36,794 nucleotides of DNA from Saprospiraceae bacterium (GCA_017985675.1 JAGNXB010000007.1:55648-92441); one strand, 5' to 3'; shown: positions 7,967-17,169, counted from the stretch's first letter. Notes: generated by a model from the sequence alone, not told the origin. Program-made: numbers and translations.

Positions 7967-8207
7967 AACTTGTTATTTGTAAGGGGTATGGAGAATGGGG
8001 TAAAATTATCGAAATAATCTGGAATCCGAGAATCTGGGGGGCGGGAGGCAATTTTGTAGAAAGTAGAAGGTGGGAGGTAGGAGGTAGAAAGAATTTTTCG
8101 TGACCTTCAGACTTTCGACCCTGTCTGCCCCAAGGCAGGTTTTGACCTTCAGACTCCCTTAAACGTTTAAACATTTAAACCCAAGACCAAATAATCTCCA
8201 TACACTA
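7967..8207. repeat. Intergenic tract with degenerate heptamers and direct repeats
   Basis: Degenerate GTAGAAA/GTGGGAG heptamers occupy 8056-8091. GACCTTCAGACT is repeated at 8102-8113 and 8144-8155. A CTGCC/GGCAG hairpin (8125-8138) recalls the one inside the 4363-4487 array. AAACGTTTAAACATTTAAAC follows. The tract lies between two convergent genes and contains no credible gene. Confidence 0.6.
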
Positions 8208-10979
8208 TTAACTTGAAGTAGATATTTCGCCCGGTGTTTTTCCAAAATGTTCTTTAAAACATTTAATAAAGTAAGCTGGTGAACTAAACCCACACAGGTA
8301 GGCAATTTCAGATACCGTACCTGACTTTTTATCCAGCAATATTTTTGCTTTCTCCAATCGCATCTGGCGAATGACCTGGTTAGGGGATAGGTCCGTCAAT
8401 GACGAAAGTTTTCGATGAAGCTGGCTACGGCTCATACCCACCAGTACACTTAATTCTACTACACTAAATTGTTCATCATCCATATTGCTTTCTACGGCTT
8501 CACGCACCTTTCGAAGGAACACTGCATCCATATTTTCAGCATCGATCCCGGTAGGTGCAAACACATTTAGCATTTTGCGGTAATATTCCTGAAGCCGGCG
8601 ACGCTGCTTGATGAGGTTGGTAACGCGGATCCGGAGTTCGGCGACATCAAATGGTTTGATCAGGTAATCATCCGCTCCGGTATCAAGGCCCTTTATCTTT
8701 TCAGATTGTTCGGCAAGAGCGGTGAGCATGATAACTGGGATATGACTTGTATTTTCCTGGCTTTTTAATGTATTGCAAAATGTTGTCCCATCCATTTCAG
8801 GCATCATAATATCGGTAATAATTAAGTCAGGCATTTTTTCGGCAGCAAGGCGCAGGCCCTGAATACCATTTTCAGCTTCGAGTATGTGATATTGATGCCC
8901 CAGCTGCTCTACCACATACGCCCGCACATCCGCATTATCCTCTGCTATCAGGATTACAGGTTTCTCTGCAAGCGTCAATCGTTCCGTAGCGGTGGGTACT
9001 GCCAGCATTTGCAAAACCGGTAGTGCAGGGACAACATGCTGATACTTAGTTTCTACTACAGGAGCAGGAAATGCGGACGCGTCATGATCTGATGATGGGA
9101 CTACTTTAATGGGGATATCAATTGTAAACAACGCACCTTCATTTTCTGTACTGTTGACAGCAATCGTGCCACCATGCAGTTCGGTCAATTCCCGGGTTAA
9201 AGCTAGGCCCAATCCGCTACCAGCTTGTAATTCCGTTACTGTCGTACGATAAAATCGCTCGAATAAATGGGCGATATGTGTGGTGGGAATCCCCATCCCA
9301 TTGTCCTGGACCAAATATTGCACACCCGTTTGTGTCTGGCGCAACGTCACGACAATCTGGCCTCCTTCCGGTGTGAATTTAAAGGCATTAGAAACCACAT
9401 TAAGAAGGATTTTTTCCAATTTGTCGCGATCAAATAAACCGTACACGGGATCCGTTGGAACATGTATTTGAAAATTGATTTGGTTACGTACAGCCAGACT
9501 TTCAAATGCACCGACGACAGCCATCGTAAAGGATCGAATATCACCTTCCGCAAGCTGCAATTTTAATTTCCCGCTCTCCAGCTTGGATAGGTCCAGCAAT
9601 TGATTGATGAGATCAAGTAAGCGTGTACCATTGCGGTGCATGATGCGGTAATATTTGCCCAGGTCACCTTTTAAGTTACCGCTGAGCAATTGTTCTAATG
9701 GACTCAGGATAAGAGTCAGCGGTGTTCGAAATTCATGGCTGATATTTGCTAAAAAGGTCGATTTAATCGCATCAAGTTCGCGAAGACGATCTGCCTCTGT
9801 TTTTTCGATCAACGCCTGCATTTCAATGTCATGTTGTTTTTGCCGTTGTCTGCTCCGAACATATAAAAATAGGCCTAAAAGAAGTAAAAATGCCACCAGG
9901 GCACCCCCAAGGATTTGGTTTTTATAAAACGTCTGTCGTTCCAGGGCTAATTGTTGGTTGACTAACTCTATTTTGTTTTTTTCATTTTGATACTTGGCTT
10001 CCAGTTCTTCGGCACGATCCAGGCTTTCTTTTCTGTTCAGACTATCTTTCACCGCCATCAAGAGATTTTGGTAAGTGAATGCTTTTTTATAATCACCTAA
10101 TTTCCCATACGCCTCTGCAAAAAGTTGATAAGGTGTTTCGAGTCTTGGGTAGCTGTTCATTTCTTTCGCTAGCAACTCAGCGCGTTCCAGTGGGGGGATA
10201 GCCAGTTCATTTTGTCCCATTTTGAGATAAGTCTCGGCAATATTCGTCAACGTGATGGACATGCCATTTTTATCGTCAAGCACTTGTTTTAACGTCAATG
10301 CATCATTAAAATAGGTTAATGCAATCTGGTACTCTTTTTTTTCCAGATACACCTGACCGACATTATTCAAACCGATGCTTTTGCCATAATCTTCTTGCAA
10401 CTGTTCACAAAGGGTGACCTGTTTTAAATAATAAATCAATGCTGAATCCGGAAGTAATTTATTTGTATAAACCATCCCGATATTGGCATAGTTTCTTGCT
10501 ATCCCTAAGGAATCCTTTAAGGCTACTTTCTGGGTTAGCGCCCGGTTCAAATAATCCAGGGCTTTATCAAATTCATTTCGTTCGGCATACAGCAATCCAA
10601 TATTGCCCAGCGTGGTGGATGCGGATTTTGTATGACCGTGTTTTTCAGCAATGGCCAGTGACTGAACATAGTAGTCCAATGTTTTTTCCAAATTACCCTG
10701 ATAATAATAACATACGCCCAGCGTGCTGAGTGCAGTGGCTTCCATTTGGGTGATGCCGGATTGACGGGCCAACTCCAACCCTTTATTCCCCCAAATCAAG
10801 GCGGTGTCGGTGTTTGTGCGATAGGTTTTTGCAGCCAACTCGGTCGCATAAAAACATTTGGCTGAATCTGTCTGCGCCCGGTTAAAACATCCAATCAGGC
10901 TGTCTACTTCGCTTGTTTGAGCCGTTACAAAAGCGAAGGGCAATAATAACGTTATTACCGTAAAGATGATCCGGATCAT
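8208..10979 (-). CDS. TPR-sensor hybrid histidine kinase / response regulator / AraC regulator
   Basis: 923 residues in one polypeptide. A signal or first membrane segment (1-20) leads into an extracytoplasmic region of about eight tetratricopeptide repeats (about 30-330). A transmembrane helix lies near 355-376. A HisKA domain follows, with phospho-acceptor His415 in ISHEFRTPLTLIL. The ATPase domain has an N-box (VSNAFKFTPEGG) and DNGMGIP. The receiver domain (about 675-790) has phospho-acceptor Asp723 (ITDIMMPEMDG) and a conserved Lys in LIKPF. A C-terminal AraC-type DNA-binding domain spans about 825-923. Hybrid two-component systems of this kind are common in Bacteroidota, but many use beta-propeller (Y_Y_Y) sensors; here the sensor is TPR. 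An 8-bp inverted repeat overlaps its promoter. The target genes are unknown. Confidence 0.93.
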   Translation of the reverse strand: MIRIIFTVITLLLPFAFVTAQTSEVDSLIGCFNRAQTDSAKCFYATELAAKTYRTNTDTALIWGNKGLELARQSGITQMEATALSTLGVCYYYQGNLEKTLDYYVQSLAIAEKHGHTKSASTTLGNIGLLYAERNEFDKALDYLNRALTQKVALKDSLGIARNYANIGMVYTNKLLPDSALIYYLKQVTLCEQLQEDYGKSIGLNNVGQVYLEKKEYQIALTYFNDALTLKQVLDDKNGMSITLTNIAETYLKMGQNELAIPPLERAELLAKEMNSYPRLETPYQLFAEAYGKLGDYKKAFTYQNLLMAVKDSLNRKESLDRAEELEAKYQNEKNKIELVNQQLALERQTFYKNQILGGALVAFLLLLGLFLYVRSRQRQKQHDIEMQALIEKTEADRLRELDAIKSTFLANISHEFRTPLTLILSPLEQLLSGNLKGDLGKYYRIMHRNGTRLLDLINQLLDLSKLESGKLKLQLAEGDIRSFTMAVVGAFESLAVRNQINFQIHVPTDPVYGLFDRDKLEKILLNVVSNAFKFTPEGGQIVVTLRQTQTGVQYLVQDNGMGIPTTHIAHLFERFYRTTVTELQAGSGLGLALTRELTELHGGTIAVNSTENEGALFTIDIPIKVVPSSDHDASAFPAPVVETKYQHVVPALPVLQMLAVPTATERLTLAEKPVILIAEDNADVRAYVVEQLGHQYHILEAENGIQGLRLAAEKMPDLIITDIMMPEMDGTTFCNTLKSQENTSHIPVIMLTALAEQSEKIKGLDTGADDYLIKPFDVAELRIRVTNLIKQRRRLQEYYRKMLNVFAPTGIDAENMDAVFLRKVREAVESNMDDEQFSVVELSVLVGMSRSQLHRKLSSLTDLSPNQVIRQMRLEKAKILLDKKSGTVSEIAYLCGFSSPAYFIKCFKEHFGKTPGEISTSS

Positions 10980-11001
10980 AGGGCATCATTTGATTAACGT
11001 A

Positions 11002-11032
11002 GGAACAAGGATGAGATCTTGTTCCAAATATA
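11002..11032 (-). promoter_or_regulatory. Promoter box with overlapping inverted repeat upstream of the hybrid kinase
   Basis: On the minus strand TATATTTG (11025-11032) matches TAnnTTTG exactly. Immediately downstream is a perfect 8-bp inverted repeat, GGAACAAG (11002-11009) and CTTGTTCC (11018-11025), covering the expected transcription start. It could be an operator or a 5' leader hairpin. No -33 box is evident. Confidence 0.5.
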
Positions 11033-11235
11033 AGGATTAGCCCTAAAGTCTGGATTAAAATGTTTTGGATACCCTTTTGAAGGGTTTAAATGGTTATTCG
11101 GGTATTCGGGTATTCGATTCGGCAAGGCTGCGCATTTTGCCCTGGGTTAGTATTACTGGACCGTTAAATCGCACGTGATTGCCACGAAGCCAAGAAGAAC
11201 ACAATGGTTCACAAGAAAATTATTAGCCTGGGCAT

Positions 11236-11784
11236 TTACGCTTTTTTTACGGCAGACTGAACATATTGCCTTACCAATCGATTCCAACCCGTCAATGGCG
11301 CAGCAATTCGAAAGCTTGTTAACATCATTTTTTCCACGAAATTCATTCCTCCTCGCATAGTACTAAAAGGCCGATAATTAAGGCAGTCGGCTATATACAT
11401 CGCTTTAAAAAGCGCCATATTATCCCTAGGATTTTTCTGGTTTAGGAAAAAGAGAATTTGAAAAAACTTTCCCTGATCGGCCACCGGATCAAAGGTTACC
11501 CTGCACAAAACAGGGACTTTGGATTTATTGCTGACACAATGTGGTGTCAATCGGGGCACTGTCACCGATTCTCCTTTTTTAAGGGTGCGGTTGGTAGCCA
11601 TACACTGAATGGATAATTCTCCTTCCAGTACTTCAAAATGTTCGTCCGATTCCAGATGAAGATGTTCGGGTACGCTTCCACCAGGTTGAATCATCCAATC
11701 GAAGGTGCACATGGCGTCATTTAACGTGAGAACCTGGAACCGTTCTTTCATCCAGCCGACTTCAGGGTAGGTATATGTGGACAT
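11236..11784 (-). CDS. Cupin-domain protein
   Basis: 182 residues. A single cupin barrel occupies about 15-105. Cupin motif 1 is PGGSVPEHLHLESDEHFEVLEG (His41, His43, Glu48 as metal ligands, Gly55). Motif 2 is KKGESVTVPRLTPHCVSN, which supplies the fourth ligand His. The C-terminal 75 residues are helical, with a hydrophobic stretch (FFQILFFLNQ) and a positively charged end. There is no signal peptide. Cupins bind a divalent metal and act as isomerases, dioxygenases or small-molecule binders; the substrate is not predictable here. It is transcribed alone, downstream of a strong hairpin at 11874-11908. Confidence 0.85.
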   Translation of the reverse strand: MSTYTYPEVGWMKERFQVLTLNDAMCTFDWMIQPGGSVPEHLHLESDEHFEVLEGELSIQCMATNRTLKKGESVTVPRLTPHCVSNKSKVPVLCRVTFDPVADQGKFFQILFFLNQKNPRDNMALFKAMYIADCLNYRPFSTMRGGMNFVEKMMLTSFRIAAPLTGWNRLVRQYVQSAVKKA

Positions 11785-11873
11785 ATCAATTAATTATAAT
11801 GGTTAATTGTTTTTATTAAATCAATATACATAGATTCCAAAAAGGAAGGACCTGTTTTGATAAGAAGAAATAG

Positions 11874-11908
11874 TGGTCCGGGGGTGTTTTTGATTTACCC
11901 CCAGACCA
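11874..11908 (-). terminator. Strong hairpin after the membrane-protein gene
   Basis: TGGTCCGGGGGT (11874-11885) pairs with ACCCCCAGACCA (11897-11908), one mismatch, loop 11 nt. It lies 27 bp beyond the stop of the minus-strand gene 11935-12342. The T-run after it is weak, so it may be a poor terminator or a transcript-end stabiliser. Confidence 0.6.
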
Positions 11909-11934
11909 ATAATAAATAAGCCAATAAATGCAAT

Positions 11935-12342
11935 TTATTCTTTTACCCTTCCAAGCACCCAGCCGATGGCCCCACCTGCTACGGTTCCTGTAAGGGTAGA
12001 AACAAGGACGTCAACAGGCATCCACTCCAAAGGATAGGCTGTGTAGGTGGATACGCTCATGATGGCATACCACAGCACGACAAAAAAGGTAATCCAGGTA
12101 CCGGCGATGGCGCCACCTTTGAAGGTATTGGTGCCAAATTTGATTTGCAGGATGGTTACAAATAGTGAAATAACGACACTGCCAATAACCCACCATACCA
12201 TGGACATTTCTTTCAGGCAGCCTTCGTTTTCTTTCATCCATTGGTCTGCCATGTCGCCCATCAGGCCCATGAAAATCGCCATACTAAAGACCATGCCTAC
12301 AATAGTGCCGGCAAGTGTTCCGAGAATAAGTTTCTTTCCCAT
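11935..12342 (-). CDS. Four-span integral membrane protein of unknown function
   Basis: 135 residues. It has four predicted transmembrane helices (about 5-28, 48-68, 75-97, 108-130), with glycine-zipper-like spacing in the first (LGTLAGTIVGM) and last (VSTLTGTVAGGAIGWVLG). The loop between helices 1 and 2 is acidic and contains a single Cys. No catalytic motif or family signature is recognised. It is probably an inner-membrane protein. A strong hairpin follows the stop codon, and the neighbours are a cupin and a cytochrome c with no obvious link. Confidence 0.78.
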   Translation of the reverse strand: MGKKLILGTLAGTIVGMVFSMAIFMGLMGDMADQWMKENEGCLKEMSMVWWVIGSVVISLFVTILQIKFGTNTFKGGAIAGTWITFFVVLWYAIMSVSTYTAYPLEWMPVDVLVSTLTGTVAGGAIGWVLGRVKE

Positions 12343-12438
12343 TTACAGTTGAATTTAGGTTGTTATAAAATTATTGATAAATAATGACTTAATAAAAGAT
12401 GGACTTTGCCAAATTTTCCTTTCAATGGAGATAGTCAA

Positions 12439-13383
12439 TTAATGACTGCTGACCTGGTTAGTAGGTAGGGCCGGCACGGTCTGCAGGTAGGCCCAGATGG
12501 CATCCAGTTCATAAGGATCCAATCGGGTCAAACGAGGCATTGCGTCACTAAGTATCCGACCATCGGGTCGCACCCCGCCGCGGGCCGCTAGTTCAAATTG
12601 TTCTTTAGTCCATTTGCCAATGCCTTGTTCCGGATGTGGCGTGATATTTCGGGAAATGACGTGATTAAATTTGGGATCACTCACCGCATTTCCGCCTGCA
12701 AAAAATCCTTTTGATTTTTCAGGGTTGAGTGGATCGTTATATTCAAAACCTGCGGAGTGGCAACCGTAACATTCATAGCGAACGGTAGCCAGGTATTCGC
12801 CAAAAGCTAAGGTATCTGACATGGAGGGTGCCGTTCTTGCTTCAAAGGGAATGGGCTTTAAAATACCTGCCTTAAATAAAGCCTTTGCCAGGAAAGAATA
12901 GGACCCATCATGTTGGGCATCTGATGGAGCTAAGGATGGCGCATCCGATCGCAGATAGGCAATGACTGCTGCAATATCCGCATCCGAATATTTTGGAAAC
13001 ACCATATAGGGTCCGGCATATTGTCCGTCTCGTTTAATACCCGTACGGAGTAGATAGGCCAATTCCCCATCGCTGTACCGTCCAATACCCAGTGTAGGGT
13101 GACTAGTGATATTACTGGAAAACCGCTCACCAAATCCTTCACTTTCGGGAGAGAACAGTTTGCCACTCAATTTGCCATCGGCGCCCATGTGACAATAGGC
13201 ACATACACTCTCCACGATTTTTTGTCCGGTAGCCATCGACATGCTGTCGGAGGGCAAATCAATAGATATGGGTTTGACTTCATGGGTGGGTAAAGGCGTA
13301 AATAATACCCATCCGGATAAAAGGCCTAAGCCAAGGATGATGACCAGGAGCAGGATGCCCAGGTATTTAAGTAGTTTTCGCAT
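12439..13383 (-). CDS. Membrane-anchored diheme cytochrome c
   Basis: 314 residues from the ATG at 13381-13383. The frame is open to 13470, but the extra 29 residues are not signal-like. One N-terminal membrane anchor (about 3-25, LLKYLGILLLVIILGLG) leads to two c-type cytochrome domains. Haem-binding sites are C61-x-x-C64-H65 (CAYCHMG) and C205-x-x-C208-H209 (CYGCHSA). Likely axial methionines lie in YMVFPKYSDADI and DAMPRLTRLDPYEL, each followed by the usual IAAVIAYL/LDAIWAYL helix. It resembles diheme subunits that pass electrons from periplasmic dehydrogenases, but no dehydrogenase gene is adjacent, so the donor and acceptor are unknown. A GCACCTTTGCAT motif (13421-13432) may be its promoter. 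Confidence 0.9.
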   Translation of the reverse strand: MRKLLKYLGILLLVIILGLGLLSGWVLFTPLPTHEVKPISIDLPSDSMSMATGQKIVESVCAYCHMGADGKLSGKLFSPESEGFGERFSSNITSHPTLGIGRYSDGELAYLLRTGIKRDGQYAGPYMVFPKYSDADIAAVIAYLRSDAPSLAPSDAQHDGSYSFLAKALFKAGILKPIPFEARTAPSMSDTLAFGEYLATVRYECYGCHSAGFEYNDPLNPEKSKGFFAGGNAVSDPKFNHVISRNITPHPEQGIGKWTKEQFELAARGGVRPDGRILSDAMPRLTRLDPYELDAIWAYLQTVPALPTNQVSSH

Positions 13384-13690
13384 CGGGTGAACTGTTGAAT
13401 TGTGAAAAATGAATAACACGATGCAAAGGTGCGAGCCGACACGATCCAAGAGGTATAATACTTGTCGCAAAGGGTATCAGATTTGTCGCAATTGAGTCGA
13501 GGAGTGGGGAATGAGGAGTCAAGGTGAGGGGGTCACGAACCCCTTCGCCAAGGCTTCGGCGAAGGTGACGTGATAAGGAACTCATCCCTAAACTAAATCC
13601 AGATTCTTCCGTCATCGGTTATTGGTGATCCGGGCCCTGTCCTCAGTCATCCAACTTTACGCCTTACCTTAGCCGCCCTAAAACAGACCT
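13384..13690. other. Divergent intergenic region with hairpin
   Basis: This 307-bp gap separates the minus-strand cytochrome gene from the plus-strand FTCD gene. It holds a candidate minus-strand -7 box (CACCTTTG, 13424-13431), GAGGAGTGGGGAATGAGG-type low-complexity sequence at 13498-13530, and a hairpin with 8-bp arms CCTTCGCC (13543-13550) / GGCGAAGG (13559-13566). No gene was found. The 82-codon minus-strand frame here is dismissed. Confidence 0.5.
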
Positions 13691-15382
13691 ATGGATCTCC
13701 ACGCTCCCCTTGTAGAATGTGTACCCAATTTTTCAGAAGGCCGTGATATGGCTATTATCGGACGGATTACTGCAGCCATTGAAGCCGTCGAAGGCGTAAG
13801 GCTCCTGGATGTAGATCCTGGCAAAGCCACCAACCGCACCGTGGTCACTTTTGTGGGGCATCCCGATGCTGTAGTCGAAGCCGCTTTCCAGGCCATACGC
13901 GTGGCTGCGGAATTGATTGATATGCGCAAACATACCGGCGAACATCCACGAATGGGCGCTACCGATGTGTGTCCGTTTATACCTGTGGCCAATGTCAGTA
14001 TGGAAGAGGTAGCTGAATTGGCACGCCGGCTTGCAAGGCGGGTGGGTGACGAACTCGACATTCCCACTTACCTCTATGAAGCTGCTGCCAGCGCACCCTA
14101 TCGCTCAAACCTGGCCGTAATTCGGTCCGGTGAATACGAAGGTTTGGCTCAAAAACTCAAAGATCCCCAATGGCAGCCCGATTTTGGTCCGGCCGTATTT
14201 AATGCGCGTAGCGGTGCTACAGTAATTGGTGCCCGCGACTTTCTGGTAGCATATAATGTCAATCTAAATACAACCTCGGTGCGACGCGCCAACTCGGTTG
14301 CCTTTGATGTACGCGAACAAGGACGCGTCCTTCGAGAAGGCGATCCGGTCACTGGAAAGGTGCTGACCGATGCGGAGGGCGAACCATTACGCCAACCGGG
14401 CACTTGCAAATCCGTGAAAGGCATCGGCTGGTATATTGAAGAATATGGCATTGCGCAAGTGTCCATGAATCTGACAAATATCCGAGACACGCCATTGCAT
14501 TTGGCTTTTGAAGCCTGCTGCGACGCCGCCCAAAAGCGGGGTATGCGGGTCACCGGCTCTGAGTTGGTAGGACTCGTGCCCAAGCAGGTCATGCTGGATG
14601 CAGGGCGTTATTTTCTGCACAAACAGGAGCGCTCCACCGGAATTTCGGATGAAGAAATTATCCGGATTGCGGTTAAAACAATGGGGCTTGACGAACTATC
14701 GCCTTTTGATCCCCGCAAAAAGATCATTGAATACCAACTTGAGGAGCCGGGTCAAAACCGACTCATAGCTATGGATCTCCGCCAGTTTGCCCGTGAAACG
14801 GCTGCGGAGACTCCCGCGCCAGGTGGCGGATCCATATCTGCCTATGTGGGTGCGCTGGGTGCTTCGTTAGCCGGTATGGTGGCCAATCTCTCTGCACATA
14901 AGCGGGGTTGGGATGACCGGTGGCAGGAATTTTCTGATTGGGCTGAAAAGGCGCAGGCAATCCAGGAGCGGCTGCTTTTTTTGGTGGATGAAGATACGCG
15001 GGCGTTTAATGCGATTATGGAGGCCTTTGCAATGCCCAAAAGCAATGATATTGAGAAGGCCTCACGCACTGCAGCTATACAGGCGGCCACCCGTCATGCG
15101 ATCATCATACCATTTACCGTAATGGAGGCGATTTATGACTTGCTGCCCGTGCTGGAGGCAATGGTAAAAGAAGGGAATCCCAACTCGGTAAGCGATGGAG
15201 GTGTGGGCATGTTGTGCGCTCGCGCGGCAATGCATGGTGCCTGGTTAAATGTACAGATTAATGCCTCCGGCTACAAGGACAAAGCCGAACTGGAGGATCT
15301 ACTTATCAAAGGATTCCATATGGCAGAGCAAGCGGACCAAATCGAAAGAAATCTTATAGAAGTCGTTAAGCGTAAAATTTAG
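13691..15382 (+). CDS. ftcD: Bifunctional glutamate formimidoyltransferase / formimidoyl-THF cyclodeaminase
   Basis: 563 residues, close to the roughly 540 of the fused animal enzyme. The N-terminal formiminotransferase half (about 1-330) begins LVECVPNFSEGRD and carries the catalytic-site block KHTGEHPRMGATDVCPF (His81, corresponding to the catalytic His of the mammalian enzyme). The C-terminal cyclodeaminase half (about 360-555) begins with the folate-binding ETPAPGGGSISAYVGALGASL. The enzyme transfers the formimidoyl group from N-formimidoylglutamate to tetrahydrofolate, then releases ammonia to give 5,10-methenyl-THF, the last step of one histidine degradation route. It is cytoplasmic. 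No hutH, hutU or hutI lies nearby, so the other pathway genes must be elsewhere. It appears monocistronic. Confidence 0.95.
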   Translation: MDLHAPLVECVPNFSEGRDMAIIGRITAAIEAVEGVRLLDVDPGKATNRTVVTFVGHPDAVVEAAFQAIRVAAELIDMRKHTGEHPRMGATDVCPFIPVANVSMEEVAELARRLARRVGDELDIPTYLYEAAASAPYRSNLAVIRSGEYEGLAQKLKDPQWQPDFGPAVFNARSGATVIGARDFLVAYNVNLNTTSVRRANSVAFDVREQGRVLREGDPVTGKVLTDAEGEPLRQPGTCKSVKGIGWYIEEYGIAQVSMNLTNIRDTPLHLAFEACCDAAQKRGMRVTGSELVGLVPKQVMLDAGRYFLHKQERSTGISDEEIIRIAVKTMGLDELSPFDPRKKIIEYQLEEPGQNRLIAMDLRQFARETAAETPAPGGGSISAYVGALGASLAGMVANLSAHKRGWDDRWQEFSDWAEKAQAIQERLLFLVDEDTRAFNAIMEAFAMPKSNDIEKASRTAAIQAATRHAIIIPFTVMEAIYDLLPVLEAMVKEGNPNSVSDGGVGMLCARAAMHGAWLNVQINASGYKDKAELEDLLIKGFHMAEQADQIERNLIEVVKRKI

Positions 15383-15399
15383 GGAGTTAAGGAGAGGGG

Positions 15400-16110
15400 A
15401 GTCGAGAAGTTGAGGATGAGCTCACGTACCCCCGAAGGGGGCGAATGTCCAGTGGACATTCGGTGAGCGAACCGAACGCCCCCGCGCGAGGCCTGTTATT
15501 AGGGATGAGGGCTGAGGAATGAGGAATGATCTGGATTCCAGTGGAAATTCGGTGAGCGAACCGAGCGCCCCCGCGCGAGGCCTGTTATTAGGGATGAGGG
15601 CTGAGGAATGAGGAATGATCTGGTTCCAGTGGACATTCGGTGAGCGAACCGAGCGCCCCTGCGCGAGGCCTGTTATTAGGGATGAGGGCTGAGGAATGAG
15701 GAATGATCTGGTTCCAGTGGACATTCGGTGAGCGAACCGAGCGCCCCCGCGCGAGGCCTGTTATTAGGGATGAGGGCTGAGGAATGAGGAATGATCTGGT
15801 TTCCAGTGCACATTCGGTGAGCGAACCGAGCGCCCCTGTTGATAGTAGGGAGGTTTTGAGGTTTTGAGGGTTTGAGGATGAGCTCACGTACCCCCGAAGG
15901 GGGCGAATGTCCAGTGGACATTCGGTGAGCGAACCGAGCGCCCCTGCGCGAGGCTTACGCAATGCCCTTATGAAAATCAACAAAATCTGGACATTCGGTG
16001 AGCGAACCGAGCGCCCCCGCGCGAGGCTTACGAAATGCCCTTTTGAAAATCAACAAAATCTGGACATTCGGTGAGCGAACCGAGCGCCCCTGCGCGAGGC
16101 TTACATGCTG
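15400..16110. repeat. Complex tandem-repeat tract (88/89-bp and 73-bp units)
   Basis: A 38-bp core beginning GGACATTCGGTGAGCGAACC and ending GCGCGAGGC recurs eight times, starting at 15454, 15543, 15631, 15719, 15808, 15916, 15989 and 16062; copy 5 breaks off early. The first five are spaced 88-89 bp and share a spacer rich in GATGAGGGCTGAGGAATGAGG; the last three are spaced 73 bp with a different spacer. The core holds TCGGT/ACCGA. Before copies 1 and 6 stands a palindrome with 9-bp arms (15443-15461; 15905-15923) next to CCCCCGAAGGGGG. Frames read through it on the minus strand are repeat translation. The surrounding 785-bp gap has no gene. Confidence 0.92.
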
Positions 16111-16167
16111 TAAGAATCTGCGGTCAACTTGGTTGATTGCCTGCCGAATTTATGTCAAATGGCGAAG

Positions 16168-17163
16168 TCATAATTCTTCCACATTAAAATGCTCCAATAC
16201 CCGCAATGCCCGTAGTGTATTCCATCTACTTGGTTTACCAGCTTGTTCCATCTTGAAATGCACCTGCCCGGCATGTGGGGCTGCCAGATTCCATACGCCT
16301 TTTTTGTTGCGTTTACTTTTTAACCAATCTAATGCAGCTTCCATTCTGTTGTCCCAACCAATACCGGCATATTGGAAATAATCCAGCGCCCGAAGTACAT
16401 CATATTTCCACCGGGACGGATACGTAAGTTTTAAAAAATCATTATTTATGATTTGCCCCGTCCGGTCAGACAAATAAATTTGGTGACACAAAATAAATTC
16501 GATGGCACTTTCTTTTGCTTTGATGATTTTTTCGTTTTTATAACTGTGCCCCGCCTTCTGAAAGCTAGTCAAACCTTCCAGTACAGATAAGGTAGTGTGC
16601 AACGAACTGTGTGTAGCGCCACTTCGGGTGGTCCTGCAATTAAAACCCCCGTCAGGCATGATCTCCTCCAGAATACAGTCTATAATGGAATGCATTTTTT
16701 CTTCAGGTGTATTGAAGTAGGCCGCATAATTCAGGAACATGCCGTTGACACAGATATCACTTCGTTGCGCAGTGGAAGGGCCCAATTGAATCCCGCCATC
16801 TTCGGCTTTATGATGATCCAACACTTGTTCTATTGATGCTTTGACCAGAACATTCTCGGGTGAAAGATTTAGGTTCCTTAAATCGAGCAAGGTATAATGT
16901 GTGGAAACCCATTTAGGTTGATAAAATCGGTCGCCCCAGTGCCCATCTTCATGCCGCTTGGAAAGAAAATATTGCCCCCATCCTTCTGTTGAAATTTTAT
17001 TCTGAAGATCAATTTTATCTTCTCCTAACAAGTCACGCCAAACCTGATACTGAATAGATACATCACCTGCAAGCAACCAGTCCAGAATTTGTTGTTTGGT
17101 GTTCGGCTGCAACCCTGGATTTTTTAATGGAAAGTTGGCACCCTCCTTCCGCTGGTTTTGCAT
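16168..17163 (-). CDS. Alpha-toroid (prenyltransferase/squalene-cyclase-like) protein
   Basis: 331 residues, soluble, no signal peptide. Repeated helical motifs with aromatic/glycine turns (WGQYFLSKRHEDGHWGD, AEDGGIQLG, MPDGGFNCR, KKGVWNLAAPHAG) are typical of the alpha/alpha-toroid fold shared by protein prenyltransferase beta subunits and terpene cyclases. The DxDD acid motif of squalene-hopene cyclases is not present, so a cyclase reaction is doubtful. It starts 6 bp after the stop of the methyltransferase gene, so the two are surely co-transcribed and may act on one substrate (inference). The product is not known. Confidence 0.75.
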   Translation of the reverse strand: MQNQRKEGANFPLKNPGLQPNTKQQILDWLLAGDVSIQYQVWRDLLGEDKIDLQNKISTEGWGQYFLSKRHEDGHWGDRFYQPKWVSTHYTLLDLRNLNLSPENVLVKASIEQVLDHHKAEDGGIQLGPSTAQRSDICVNGMFLNYAAYFNTPEEKMHSIIDCILEEIMPDGGFNCRTTRSGATHSSLHTTLSVLEGLTSFQKAGHSYKNEKIIKAKESAIEFILCHQIYLSDRTGQIINNDFLKLTYPSRWKYDVLRALDYFQYAGIGWDNRMEAALDWLKSKRNKKGVWNLAAPHAGQVHFKMEQAGKPSRWNTLRALRVLEHFNVEEL

Positions 17164-17169
17164 TTTCGA

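Noticed and set aside
15422..15983. Minus-strand open frames of 81-131 codons
   Set aside because: They translate the tandem repeats (recurring GALGSLTE-type segments) in several frames; no start or domain supports a gene.
15400..16110. CRISPR-like array
   Set aside because: The 38-bp core recurs at regular intervals, but the intervening sequences are themselves near-identical repeats rather than unique spacers, and no cas genes are nearby.
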